From Akkermansia sp. (GTDB lineage Bacteria; Verrucomicrobiota; Verrucomicrobiia; Verrucomicrobiales; Akkermansiaceae), in the NCBI GenBank assembly GCA_030531305.1, contig JAUNNT010000015.1, positions 1-38,593 on the forward strand: a stretch of 38,593 bases of DNA, given 5' to 3'. A program made the position numbers and the translations under genes. A model generated the notes under the pieces. It saw nothing but the letters and a program-made list of their open reading frames with translations. It was not told the origin of the DNA and made no database searches. This document shows, piece after piece, positions 17,146 to 25,321 of this stretch (the first letter of the stretch is position 1; each line of letters starts with the position of its first letter).

Positions 17146-18885
17146 ATGAACAACCAACTGTACATCTACGATTGCCTGACGGCCAAGCTGTGGTCGTCCG
17201 ACGGCGTGTTCATGACCATCGGCGCGGGAGAGAAGAACACCTTCCGGCTGCCGATGCAGGGGGAGAACGGGGGCTCGTTCACGCAGCGCGACGGCACGTG
17301 CCGGTTCTTTCCGCACGGGCATGTTGAGAAATACTCGCTCAACGGGGTGGTGATGAACACGGACGTGGTGATACGGCCGGAGACCATGTACCTCTTTGTG
17401 CTGGATTGCGGATGCTTCGTGTGCTGGTACGGGGATGCGGTGAACAAGCCTGATTTCGACCAGTACGACCCGAACGTGTGGTTCCTGTACAACCCGGAGA
17501 ACCACGAGTGGTACGGTCCGTACTCGCTGAGCGATTTGCCGCGTCTGGCGCCGGATTTCCCGGCGGAGGTGCTGGTGACGTTCCAGGGGCTGGAGAACTG
17601 CGCGTTCTACCTGAAGGACATGCTGGCGGTGGCGGTGTTCGCCTCCCGCCTGGAGAAGCGCCCGGCGGACGCGGCTGCCGACGGCGGCGCGCGCGAGCTG
17701 CTCTGCCCCAACTGCTGGGAGAAGTTCCGCGAGGGCCAGGAGCTGGCCATCGCCGTGCACCCGGACCTGTGCGGCGACAACATCCTGGGTGCGGACGCCA
17801 TGCTGCGCTTCAAGCCCACGGAACGCAACTGGCAGGGGCTGCCCATCGACGCCAAGGGCTCCGCGTGCTCGCAGTACGCATGCCCGCACTGCCACCGCAA
17901 GCTGCCGCCGTTCTTCACCGCCACGCAGCAGCACATGATTTCCCTGGTGGGCGTGCCCGCCGCCGGAAAGTCCTACTTCCTGGCGGCGCTGGTGCGCGAG
18001 CTGGAGCTGGAGTTCCCGCGTGACTTCGGCATGCCGTTCCGCGATGCGGACCCCGTGATCAACGAGCCGCTCAACGACATGCGCATGCGCCTCTTCTCCG
18101 CCAAGACCCCGCAGGAGGCCTACATCGGCAAGACCCAGCTGCAGGGCCGCCTCTACCACAAGGTGTGGCGCCACGGCGTGTGGGCCAACATGCCACGCCC
18201 GTTCATCTACAACCTCAACAAGGGAGACGAGACCCACTCCATCGTGCTGTACGACAACGCGGGCGAGGACTTCCAGCCCGGACAGGGCGGAGAGCTGAAC
18301 CCCGGCAGCCACCACATGGACGTGTCGGACGCCATCCTGTTCCTGTTCGACCCGACGGCCAACCCCGGGTTCCGCAAGCTGCTGGCGGACAACAAGGACC
18401 CGCAGCTGCAGCGCAACCTGTACCCGCCGGGGCGGCAGGCGCTGCTGCTGGCGGAATCGGAGATGCGCATGCGCACGCAGCTGAACGTGGCGCCCGGCAA
18501 CAAGCTGGACGTGCCGCTGGCCATCATCATCGGCAAGTGCGACACGTGGATGCACCTGCTGGGGCCGGAGCCGCTGCTGCCCGCCACGCGCAACGGCATG
18601 TTCATGCCGGAGCTCATCCAGGCCAACTCCGCGCGCCTGCGCCAGTTCCTCTTCGCCATCGCCCCGCACATCTGCACCAACGCGGAGGCCATCTCCTCCA
18701 ACGTGCGCTACTTCGCGGCATCCTCCTTCGGCGAGTCGCCCATCGAGTTTGCGGACGAGGCCAGCGGCTCCATGCTCATCGGCCCGGCGTCCGGCCAGGT
18801 GCACCCGTTCCGCGTGACGGACGCCGCGCTGTGGGCGCTGAGCTGCGCCGCGCCTTCCCTGCTTCCCTGCGCGCAAGCCACCTGA
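17146..18885 (+). CDS. P-loop GTPase with FHA-like, GYF-like and zinc-ribbon domains (DO-GTPase-like)
   Basis: The 579-residue protein is the GTPase of the conflict operon. Residues 1-100 look like a divergent FHA domain (TIGAGEKNTFRL, then YSLNGV). A GYF_2-like domain follows at about 111-135 (VWFLYNPENHEWYGPYSL). A zinc ribbon is bounded by CPNC (187-190) and CPHC (246-249). The G domain starts with Walker A GVPAAGKS (269-276). The switch II/G3 motif is DNAG (370-373), G4 is GKCD (463-466) and AASSFG looks like G5. This matches the single-unit GTPases of the 'Double-GTPase' families described by Aravind and colleagues. A GTG at 17131 would add five residues. FHA and zinc parts suggest sensing of a phosphorylated or assembled partner. 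No signal peptide; cytoplasmic. Confidence 0.85.
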   Translation: MNNQLYIYDCLTAKLWSSDGVFMTIGAGEKNTFRLPMQGENGGSFTQRDGTCRFFPHGHVEKYSLNGVVMNTDVVIRPETMYLFVLDCGCFVCWYGDAVNKPDFDQYDPNVWFLYNPENHEWYGPYSLSDLPRLAPDFPAEVLVTFQGLENCAFYLKDMLAVAVFASRLEKRPADAAADGGARELLCPNCWEKFREGQELAIAVHPDLCGDNILGADAMLRFKPTERNWQGLPIDAKGSACSQYACPHCHRKLPPFFTATQQHMISLVGVPAAGKSYFLAALVRELELEFPRDFGMPFRDADPVINEPLNDMRMRLFSAKTPQEAYIGKTQLQGRLYHKVWRHGVWANMPRPFIYNLNKGDETHSIVLYDNAGEDFQPGQGGELNPGSHHMDVSDAILFLFDPTANPGFRKLLADNKDPQLQRNLYPPGRQALLLAESEMRMRTQLNVAPGNKLDVPLAIIIGKCDTWMHLLGPEPLLPATRNGMFMPELIQANSARLRQFLFAIAPHICTNAEAISSNVRYFAASSFGESPIEFADEASGSMLIGPASGQVHPFRVTDAALWALSCAAPSLLPCAQAT

Positions 18886-18906
18886 CACCATTTTTCGCCC
18901 GCCGCC

Positions 18907-19707
18907 ATGCCGCTACAGCTCATCCACACCAGCGCAGAGCACCTGCTGGACCGCAACGGCTCCGGCTACGGCACCGTGGCGCGCAGCGAGGAGATGCCGC
19001 GCATCCTGCGCGACAAGCTGACCGCGCTGAGCGGCTACCGCGAGGTGGCGTGCAAGGAGCTGCGCGGCGCGCAGTACGCCTACCGCGTGCTGCCTGCCCG
19101 CGGCACGGCCTACCACGTGCTCACGCGCGTGCAGACTTGCGGGGCGGACTACTCCGGCCGCGCGTGCCACATCGCGCACCACCTGGTCCTCACCGCCGCG
19201 GAGGCGGAGGCCATGAGGCGGCATCCCGCGCGTCCCACGCCCGCCGGCATCATGCTGGCCATGGAGCGGCGCGGCCTGTGGCGCACCTGCTGGTGCGGCG
19301 AACCCGGCTTCTTGACCGACACCCCGGCGTTCTGCGCAGCCGACATGCCCGACGCCGCCGCGCAGCCCGCGTGGAAGCGCATGACCGGGCACAAGGGCAA
19401 CGCGCGCGCGTTCTGCCTGCCGCAGTATGAGCATGACTGCGTGCTGCTGGTGCCGCAGGGCACGGAGGGTGCGGACATCCTGCACCTGCTGCACGAGGGC
19501 GACTGGCTCACGCGCCAGCGCGGCTGGGGGCACACCTTCACCACCGCCGCGGAGGACACCGACTCCTTTGCGGACACGCACCGCATGGCATGCACCGCCG
19601 CCGCGCCGGGCATCATCGAGCGCGCGCGCCTTGCGGGGCATCCCGTCCTCCATATCACGGAAAACCTGGAGCTGCCGCCAGCCCCGCAACCCCATCCCGA
19701 ACCATGA
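18907..19707 (+). CDS. GTPase-associated protein 1 (GAP1), N-domain type, short form
   Basis: The 266-residue protein carries the hallmark of the GAP1 N-terminal domain: a Thr-Ser near the start, then GSGYGTVARSEEMPRIL (residues 18-34) and LTALSGYR. YRVLPARGTAYHVLTRVQT and a conserved ACHIAHHLVLT block follow. Family knowledge: GAP1 proteins are encoded next to conflict-system GTPases and are predicted to couple GTPase state to the effector. Many GAP1 proteins are much longer, with M and C domains; this one appears to be N-domain plus a short tail. It starts 21 bases after the GTPase gene, and its stop overlaps the next start as ATGA. Assignment is from recalled motif, not a profile search. 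Confidence 0.8.
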   Translation: MPLQLIHTSAEHLLDRNGSGYGTVARSEEMPRILRDKLTALSGYREVACKELRGAQYAYRVLPARGTAYHVLTRVQTCGADYSGRACHIAHHLVLTAAEAEAMRRHPARPTPAGIMLAMERRGLWRTCWCGEPGFLTDTPAFCAADMPDAAAQPAWKRMTGHKGNARAFCLPQYEHDCVLLVPQGTEGADILHLLHEGDWLTRQRGWGHTFTTAAEDTDSFADTHRMACTAAAPGIIERARLAGHPVLHITENLELPPAPQPHPEP

Positions 19708-21884
19708 GCAGGAGACGCCCGGACCCCGCCATGCACGCCCTGCGGCAGCACATTGCCGCCGGGGACATGGAGGCCGCGCGCCGCGTGCTCGTGGAGATGC
19801 TGCAAAAGAACCCGTCCAACCGGCACGCGCGCGCCGAACTGGAGCGCTTGGACGCCGGGCTGCCGCTGCGCAGCGTGGAGCGCAGCCGCGAGCGCGAGAG
19901 CGCCAAGGGCGAGCAGAACCAGGCGCGCCTGGCCGCCATGCTGCAGGAATTCACCAAGGATCCGCAGATTTTCGCGCAATGGGACGACCGCCGCCTGCGC
20001 CGCGCCAAGAAGGAGCTCGCCCGCCGCATGAAGTACGCGGGAAGCGCGCTGGAAGACGCGGACCGCAAGGTGGCCACGCAGTACAGGCAGGCGGTCTCCC
20101 GCGAGCTCGCGCGCCGCGCCAAGCCCGTGCGCCGCGTGCTGGGCATTGCCGCCTCCATCGCGGGCGGCGCGGCGCTGTTGGTGGTCGTCGGCATGCTGAT
20201 GGCCAACCATGCGGAGCGCGCCGCCGTGCGCCTGAACGAATGCCTGCGCAGCGGGGACTCCGCGGAGCTGGCCATCTGCGTGAAGGCGAGCGACACGCCG
20301 ATGAACCGCCAGTTCTGCAAGCGCCTTCCCATGCTCATCACCGCCGCCCAGGCGCGCCTGAAGCGCGAGCAGGCCGACATCGACGAGCTCACCGCCCTCT
20401 TCCAAAAAATCGAGAGGGGAGAAAGCTCCATCACGGAGCTGGGTCCCATCCGCCGCATGGAAATCGAGCACACCCTCTCCACCCTGCCCAAGGCCGCGCA
20501 ACACCTCACCGACACCTGGAATAAGTACTGCCGCGGGGAGCAGGAGCAGCTCGCCAGCCAGCGCCTGGAGTACGTGCAGAGGCTGGCGCGCCCCCTGCTG
20601 CCCATGGTGACGCCCAGCGACAACCTGCAGGACGACGAGCAGCGCCTGGAGGAACTGCGCGCCGATTTGCAGGAACGCTGCCTCATCTTCGCCGACGCCC
20701 ACTACTCCCAGCAGCTGGACGAGGAGCTCATCCGCCCCGCCCAAGACGCCCTCCGGCAGGTGAACGCCCTGCTGCAGGAGAACAGGCACCTGCAGGAGGA
20801 TTTGAACAAGCTGGCCGCCGCGCGAGACTACGACACCTACCGCAAGCGCCTGCTGGCCGTCAACCCCAAGCTCTACACCGTCCTGGCCCCCGCGCTGGAA
20901 ACCGCCAAGGCCCTGCCGGACCGCAGCACCGTGCTGTGGGAGGTGCGCACGCGCGGGCGCGACATCCCGCAAACCCAACTGCAGGCCGCGCGGCAGACCC
21001 TTATCATGGGCGGCCCCTCCATCACGCCGGAAGCCCCCGCATCCGCGGAGGAGACGCGCATCGCGGAAGAGCTGCTGGGCGCCCTCGCCCTGCGCACGCC
21101 GCTGTATGCCGTCACCAACGAGACCGGCGAGGTCAACTACACCGAGCAGGAACCCGTGGTGAAGGACGGCAAGGCGCATTTCAAGCGCACCCTACTGGAC
21201 CCCGCCAAGCCCACCGGCTCCGGCGACAACGTGGAGTGGCCCAACCCGCACTGGGTGAAGATGCACCATATCGACCCCACGCCGCTGGCGCAGCTGTTGC
21301 ACACGGACGACCGCGCGGCGCTCCTGGGCGGCCTGCACTACGGCAAGGCGCTGGAGGGCGTGCTGCGGTGCCGCACACCGGAGTGCCCGGCGCTGGCGCG
21401 CGCGTTCGTGTACGACTGCCTGGTGCGCATGATGCACGCGCGGGAGGAGAGGATGCTCACCGGGCTGCCGTACTCCCCCACCCTGCAGGAGGATATTCGC
21501 GACTTCGAGAGCGTGAAAGCGCGCTGCGGCGTGGAGCTCACGGGCGACTGCTGGCTGCGGCAGTCCGCTGCGCACACCCGCGCGGAACGCGAGTTCGCAG
21601 ACTGGTTCGCCGCGCACTACAGGTCGTCCTACTCCGCGGAGATGGCGGAGAACTTTGCCAGCTTCATGGCGGTGCGCCCGCGGTTCTGCGGTTTCGTGAC
21701 GCCCAACGGGCACGCGCGGCTGTGCCGCAAGCCGGAGCCGGGCGAGCTGATATGGTACGTGACGGCGGACGGCATGGCCACCGCGCGCAACGGCGAGGAG
21801 CTGGAGGACGCCGCGCCCTTCTCCCCGCTCTTTGTTGCGGAGAAGCGCGCCGCTGAGAAAATGCAACCGCAACCGGAGCCATGA
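19704..21884 (+). CDS. Transmembrane/coiled-coil protein of the GTPase system (TMcc-like)
   Basis: This large protein of 726 residues completes the triad. Residues 5-50 resemble one or two TPR units (AAGDMEAARRVLVEMLQKNP). A charged helical stretch follows. A single transmembrane helix lies at about 145-168 (GIAASIAGGAALLVVVGMLM). Long coiled coils run about 210-400 (for example LKREQADIDELTALFQKIER). The C-terminal 300 residues form a soluble domain I do not recognise. In GTPase-centred conflict systems a TM plus coiled-coil protein is the predicted membrane effector. The start ATG overlaps the GAP1 stop, and the stop overlaps the next ATG (ATGA), so translation should be coupled. The frame is open 38 codons further upstream inside the GAP1 gene. 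Confidence 0.75.
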   Translation: MSRRRPDPAMHALRQHIAAGDMEAARRVLVEMLQKNPSNRHARAELERLDAGLPLRSVERSRERESAKGEQNQARLAAMLQEFTKDPQIFAQWDDRRLRRAKKELARRMKYAGSALEDADRKVATQYRQAVSRELARRAKPVRRVLGIAASIAGGAALLVVVGMLMANHAERAAVRLNECLRSGDSAELAICVKASDTPMNRQFCKRLPMLITAAQARLKREQADIDELTALFQKIERGESSITELGPIRRMEIEHTLSTLPKAAQHLTDTWNKYCRGEQEQLASQRLEYVQRLARPLLPMVTPSDNLQDDEQRLEELRADLQERCLIFADAHYSQQLDEELIRPAQDALRQVNALLQENRHLQEDLNKLAAARDYDTYRKRLLAVNPKLYTVLAPALETAKALPDRSTVLWEVRTRGRDIPQTQLQAARQTLIMGGPSITPEAPASAEETRIAEELLGALALRTPLYAVTNETGEVNYTEQEPVVKDGKAHFKRTLLDPAKPTGSGDNVEWPNPHWVKMHHIDPTPLAQLLHTDDRAALLGGLHYGKALEGVLRCRTPECPALARAFVYDCLVRMMHAREERMLTGLPYSPTLQEDIRDFESVKARCGVELTGDCWLRQSAAHTRAEREFADWFAAHYRSSYSAEMAENFASFMAVRPRFCGFVTPNGHARLCRKPEPGELIWYVTADGMATARNGEELEDAAPFSPLFVAEKRAAEKMQPQPEP

Positions 21885-22372
21885 AGGTAGCCCTGATATC
21901 CGACATCCACGACCACGCGGCCAACCTGGTGCAGGCGCTGGGCCTGGCGGAGGCGGCGGGCTGCACGCACCTCATCTGCCTGGGCGACATGGTGCGCAGC
22001 GCCACGTTCCGCACGCTGCGGCTCTGCTGGCCGTTCGGCATCGATCTGGTGTTCGGCAACAACGAGCGCGAGCGACGCATCTTCGAGCAGCTGGCCGCAC
22101 AGTTCCACAACACCACGCTGCACGGCGACCGCGGCGAGGTGGAGCTGGACGGGCGGCGCATCTATTTCACCCACCAGCCGGAGCACGCGCAAAACGCCAT
22201 GCTGGCGGGGTGTTTCGACGCCGTCTTCTTCGGCCACACGCACCAGGCATCCAACCAAACCGTCGGGCGCACGCTGATCGCCAACCCCGGCGAAATCACC
22301 GGCCGCGCCGGCAAACCCTCCTACGGCATCTACGACACCGCCGACAACTCCGTGAGCATCCACCCCTTCTGA
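21881..22372 (+). CDS. YfcE/MJ0936-family metallophosphoesterase
   Basis: This 163-residue calcineurin-like phosphodiesterase has the two-metal motifs of the family: SDIHDH (Asp8, His10), LGDM, GNNER and FGHTHQ near residue 117. All metal ligands are visible. Members hydrolyse phosphodiesters of unknown physiological identity. It lacks a signal peptide and should be cytoplasmic. It overlaps the coiled-coil gene by four bases (ATGA) and the next gene by one base, so it is a member of the GTPase operon by position. Whether it is functionally part of the conflict system or a housekeeping passenger is unknown. Confidence 0.92.
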   Translation: MKVALISDIHDHAANLVQALGLAEAAGCTHLICLGDMVRSATFRTLRLCWPFGIDLVFGNNERERRIFEQLAAQFHNTTLHGDRGEVELDGRRIYFTHQPEHAQNAMLAGCFDAVFFGHTHQASNQTVGRTLIANPGEITGRAGKPSYGIYDTADNSVSIHPF

Positions 22373-22953
22373 TGCACTACCTGGTCTACAGCCTGGATGC
22401 CCTGCCCGCCGCGGACGCGGCGGACGCCGCGCTGCTGGACGAGGTGGAGCGGGAGGCATACGCGCACCGCGGGGCGGCGTACCTGGCGGAGCGCATGCTG
22501 CTGCGCCGCGAGCTTGCCCGCCTGTGCGGCATGCCCGTGCAGGACGTGCGGTTCACCTACAACGCCAACGGCAAGCCGGAGTTCACGCCGCAGCCGTTCA
22601 GCCTCTCGCACTCCGGCAACTGCCTGTGCCTGGCCTTCCACCACCGCGCCGTGGGCGTGGACGTGGAGCGCGTGCGCCCGCGCAACTTCGCGCGCCTCGC
22701 CCCGCACTTCATGGCGGACGAGCAGCTGCAGGCGTTCATGGAGCGCGGCTGCCCCATGGATGAATTCTATGCCTGCTGGTGCGCGGCGGAAGCCCTGGTG
22801 AAATGCGCTGGCGGCGCGATATGGCAGGCGCGCAGAGACTTCCCCTTCCGGTACGAAAACGCGGGCATCGTCCCGCTGTTCACCCCCGCGCCCTCCGTGG
22901 AGCTTTTCACCCCCGCACCGGGGTATTTGGGGGCCGTGGCCTTTCTGCCCTGA
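22372..22953 (+). CDS. 4'-phosphopantetheinyl transferase (Sfp type)
   Basis: The enzyme transfers the phosphopantetheine arm from CoA to a carrier-protein serine. The 193-residue protein has FSLSHSGNCLCLAF, then the magnesium motif GVDVE (Asp97, Glu99). The third acidic site is WCAAEALVK (Glu140, Lys144). The usual KEA of this last motif is AEA here, a mild deviation. The start ATG overlaps the phosphoesterase stop by one base. It is the last gene before a terminator. The target could be acyl carrier protein or a secondary-metabolite carrier; no carrier or synthase lies in the window. Confidence 0.9.
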   Translation: MHYLVYSLDALPAADAADAALLDEVEREAYAHRGAAYLAERMLLRRELARLCGMPVQDVRFTYNANGKPEFTPQPFSLSHSGNCLCLAFHHRAVGVDVERVRPRNFARLAPHFMADEQLQAFMERGCPMDEFYACWCAAEALVKCAGGAIWQARRDFPFRYENAGIVPLFTPAPSVELFTPAPGYLGAVAFLP

Positions 22954-23025
22954 ATACCGCCGTTTAGCGCGAAGAACGCTGCCTTTTCCGTTTTCCACGC
23001 CCGCCCGCAAAGTTTTTTTACGTGC

Positions 23026-23052
23026 AAAAAACGGCGAATTTTAGCCGTTTTT
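23026..23052 (+). terminator. Terminator of the GTPase operon
   Basis: AAAAACGGC (23027-23035) pairs perfectly with GCCGTTTTT (23044-23052) around an eight-base loop. The A/T-rich stem makes it usable in both directions. It lies about 75 bases past the transferase stop codon. Confidence 0.8.
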
Positions 23053-23097
23053 CGTCATTAAACCGCTATTTTCCAGCACTTACAGAAAATTTTATGC

Positions 23098-23125
23098 TTG
23101 CTCAAAATTCAACCTCTGCTACAAT
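23098..23125 (+). promoter_or_regulatory. Promoter of the HU gene
   Basis: TTGCTC (23098-23103), a 16-base spacer and TACAAT (23120-23125) within AT-rich sequence. The leader to the start codon at 23165 is about 33 bases, longer than those of most other genes in this window. Confidence 0.7.
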
Positions 23126-23164
23126 GCGCGTGAAGTACCTCTCAACCTCAAACCACCATTTCAC

Positions 23165-23434
23165 ATGAACAAAGCACAGCTAATCAAAGTGGTTCGCGAA
23201 GAACTCGGCCCCAACGCCTCCAAGCAGGACGCCACCATGGCCCTCAACGCCTCGCTGAACGCCATCATCAAGTCTGTCGCCCGTGAGAAGGTGCAGATTG
23301 TCGGTTTCGGCACGTTCCAGGCCAAGGTCCGCGCTCCCCACAAGGGCCGCAACCCCCGCACCGGGGAATCCATCCAGATTCCCGCCAGCCGCTCCGTCAG
23401 CTTCAAGCCCGCCGCCGCCCTCAAAAAAGGATGA
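23165..23434 (+). CDS. HU/IHF-family DNA-binding protein
   Basis: This is an 89-residue nucleoid protein of the HU/IHF family. The N-terminal helices (MNKAQLIKVVREELG) are followed by the VQIVGFGTFQAKVRAPHKGR strand. The beta-arm tip RNPRTGESIQIPAS and the closing SVSFKPAAALK complete the family pattern. It bends DNA as a dimer and is abundant, in keeping with its strong AT-rich promoter. A heptamer-repeat palindrome follows the stop within 3 bases. Whether it is closer to HU or IHF is not decidable here. Confidence 0.96.
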   Translation: MNKAQLIKVVREELGPNASKQDATMALNASLNAIIKSVAREKVQIVGFGTFQAKVRAPHKGRNPRTGESIQIPASRSVSFKPAAALKKG

Positions 23435-23436
23435 GG

Positions 23437-23537
23437 AATTTACAATTGACAATTGACGATTTACAATTTGTAAGTTAGGCGCGCAGAGCGCGCGGAATTT
23501 CCAAAATCGTAAATTGTAAATTGTAAATCGTCAATTT
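23437..23537. repeat. Inverted heptamer arrays around a GC palindrome
   Basis: The left array (23437-23473) is built of TTTACAA/TTGACAA/TTGACGA units. The right array (23504-23536) is its reverse complement in large part; 19 bases at 23451-23469 pair perfectly with 23518-23536. Between them sits GCGCGC-AGA-GCGCGC (23479-23493). The element lies at the convergent ends of the HU gene and the small secreted-protein gene and probably acts as a transcription barrier. Its right edge contributes the stop codon of the latter. Confidence 0.88.
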
Positions 23538-23977
23538 CCTGTGGCACTATCGCCGATGACGGGGGCGAGGGCTTCCCGCAGGGCGGCGGAGCCGTAGTAG
23601 TCGCTGTCGTGCAGCATATTGATGATGAGCGGCAGGGCCTCCGTGGCGGGTTCGTCCTGGAGCATCTTCAGGGCTTCCTGCAGCAGGGCGTCGTCCGCCT
23701 CCACATCCATCTTTTGGCTGTCCTCCTGCAGCTGGACCATGCGCTCCACAATCTCCTTGACCTTGGGGGCGGCGGCATCCGCGGCGGCCTTGTCCTGCAC
23801 CAGGGCTAGGGCGTCGCGCAGCTCGCGGATGCAGTCCACCTGCTTGCGGGTGTTGCCGAGGACGGCGTCGCGCGCGGAGGCGGCCTCGGCTGCGGCGAAA
23901 GTGGCGGGTGCCTCGGCTGCGCACGCGCTGCCGAGGGGCATGAGCGCGGCGCAGAGGGTGAGGGTGAGTGCCTTCAT
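23531..23977 (-). CDS. Small secreted protein, unknown function
   Basis: I do not recognise the family. The 148-residue product has a signal peptide (about 1-20, LCAALMPLGSACA-AEAP). The mature part is almost entirely helical and Ala/Glu/Lys-rich, with no transmembrane helix. The middle part (QLQEDSQKMDVEADDALL) could be coiled coil, and ALPLIINMLHDSDYYGSAAL near the end looks like a HEAT-like helix pair. The stop codon TGA is the AATTGA of an intergenic heptamer repeat, so the natural C-terminus may have been changed by repeat insertion. It lies 12 bases after the aminotransferase gene and is probably co-transcribed. Confidence 0.7.
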   Translation of the reverse strand: MKALTLTLCAALMPLGSACAAEAPATFAAAEAASARDAVLGNTRKQVDCIRELRDALALVQDKAAADAAAPKVKEIVERMVQLQEDSQKMDVEADDALLQEALKMLQDEPATEALPLIINMLHDSDYYGSAALREALAPVIGDSATGN

Positions 23978-23989
23978 GGCGGGGGCGGG

Positions 23990-25156
23990 TCAGCTCTTCT
24001 TGCAGAATTCCTCCAGGCGGTCCAGGCCCTCCTTGAGCACGTCCAGCGAGGTGCAGTAGGAGATGCGGATGGCGTGGTCGTTGCCGAAGGCGATGCCGGG
24101 CACGGCGGCCACCTTGTAGCGCTCCAGCAGCTTCTCGCACAGGTCAAGCGAGCCCATGCCCAGCTCCGTGGTGTCGATGAAGAAGTAGAAAGCGCCCTTG
24201 GGCTCCACCACGTGAATCTTGGGCATCTTGCTCAGGCGGTCGTACACGTACTGGCGGCGGAAGTCGTACTCCTCCTTGAGGTCAGCGATGAAGGTCTGCT
24301 CGCCGTTGAGAGCCTCGATGGCGCCGTACTGGCAGAACGTGGTGGCGTTGGATGCCGTGTGGTCCAGGCTGAGCTTGATGGCCTTGGCGATCTCCGCGGG
24401 GGCGGCGGTGTAGCCGAGACGCCAGCCGGTCATGGCGTAGGCCTTGGAGAAGCCGTTGACGGTGATGGTGAGGTTGTAGAGCTCCGGGCTGAGGGCGGCG
24501 ATGGAGACGTGCGTGGCGTCGCCGTAGATGAGGTGCTCGTAGATTTCGTCGGCCAGGATGAGGATGTCCTCCTCCACGGCGATTTCGCCGATGGCGCGCA
24601 GCTCCTCCTCGGAGTAGACGGCGCCGGTGGGATTGTGGGGGGAGTTGACGATGATGAGCTTGGTGCGCGGGGTCATGGCGTTCTCAAACTCCTCCGCGGT
24701 AATCTTCCAGCCGTTCTCCGCCTTGGTTTCCACCAGCACGGGCGTGCCGCCGCAAAGCTGCACCATGGACGGGTAGCTCACCCAGTACGGCGAGGGAATG
24801 ATCACCTCGTCGCCGGGGTTGATGACCGCACGCAGCGCCGCGTACACCGCCGGCTTGGCGCCAGAGGTCACGCAAATCTGGTCGATGCCGTACTCCAGGC
24901 CGTTGTCGCGCTTGAGCTTGGCGGCAATGGCCTCGCGCAGGGCGGGGAGGCCGACGGAGGGGGTGTACTTGGTGGCGCCTTCGTTGAGGGCCTTGATGGC
25001 GGCCTGCTTGATGTTTTCCGGGGTGTCCTTGTCGGGCTCGCCGCCGGCGAGGCCGAACACCTGTTCGCCGCGGGCCTTCATTTCCTTGGCCTTGTTGGTG
25101 ACGGCGAGAGTGAGGGAGGGCGTGAGGGAGGACGCGTTCTCAGAGATGAAATCCAT
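23990..25156 (-). CDS. Class I aminotransferase, aspartate/prephenate aminotransferase type
   Basis: This PLP enzyme has 388 residues. The fold-type I landmarks are present: the GLAGGEPDKDTPENI start, SPYWVSYPSMV, NSPHNPTGAVYS, DEIYEHLIYGD, the PLP lysine Lys238 in NGFSKAYAMTGWRLGY, and an Arg-containing HAIRISYCTS near the end. It is most like the AspB-type (Igamma) aspartate aminotransferases, some of which also transaminate prephenate. The start ATG at 25156 has no Shine-Dalgarno sequence. The divergent leuC and two palindromes upstream suggest regulation in that space. Confidence 0.92.
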   Translation of the reverse strand: MDFISENASSLTPSLTLAVTNKAKEMKARGEQVFGLAGGEPDKDTPENIKQAAIKALNEGATKYTPSVGLPALREAIAAKLKRDNGLEYGIDQICVTSGAKPAVYAALRAVINPGDEVIIPSPYWVSYPSMVQLCGGTPVLVETKAENGWKITAEEFENAMTPRTKLIIVNSPHNPTGAVYSEEELRAIGEIAVEEDILILADEIYEHLIYGDATHVSIAALSPELYNLTITVNGFSKAYAMTGWRLGYTAAPAEIAKAIKLSLDHTASNATTFCQYGAIEALNGEQTFIADLKEEYDFRRQYVYDRLSKMPKIHVVEPKGAFYFFIDTTELGMGSLDLCEKLLERYKVAAVPGIAFGNDHAIRISYCTSLDVLKEGLDRLEEFCKKS

Positions 25157-25193
25157 GGGAGGAATAATGTTAGATGTTGATACAGACGGATAC

Positions 25194-25221
25194 CGTGGCG
25201 TGCATGCCACGCGCCGCGTGG
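25194..25221. promoter_or_regulatory. Overlapping palindromes between the aminotransferase and leuC
   Basis: CGTGGC (25194-25199) is inverted as GCCACG (25206-25211), and CCACGCG (25207-25213) is inverted as CGCGTGG (25215-25221) around one base. Three CCACG/CGTGG half-sites in 28 bases look like a regulator-binding site. The regulator is unknown. Confidence 0.4.
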
Positions 25222-25321
25222 AAAGTGTACCCCCGCACGCGGCGGATTGCAAGACATTTCTGCGTGCGCGCGCGGAAACTTTGCATGCCGCGATTGCACA
25301 GGGTTATGCCGCAACGCATGT

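Noticed and set aside
17002..18891. A 629-codon antisense open frame over the GTPase gene
   Set aside because: It is Val/Arg/His-rich with no motif, and the + strand gene has all GTPase motifs.
22954..23164. An AT-rich region that could be a replication origin or small RNA gene
   Set aside because: It is explained by the operon terminator and the HU promoter; I see no DnaA-box cluster and no further hairpin with a T-run.
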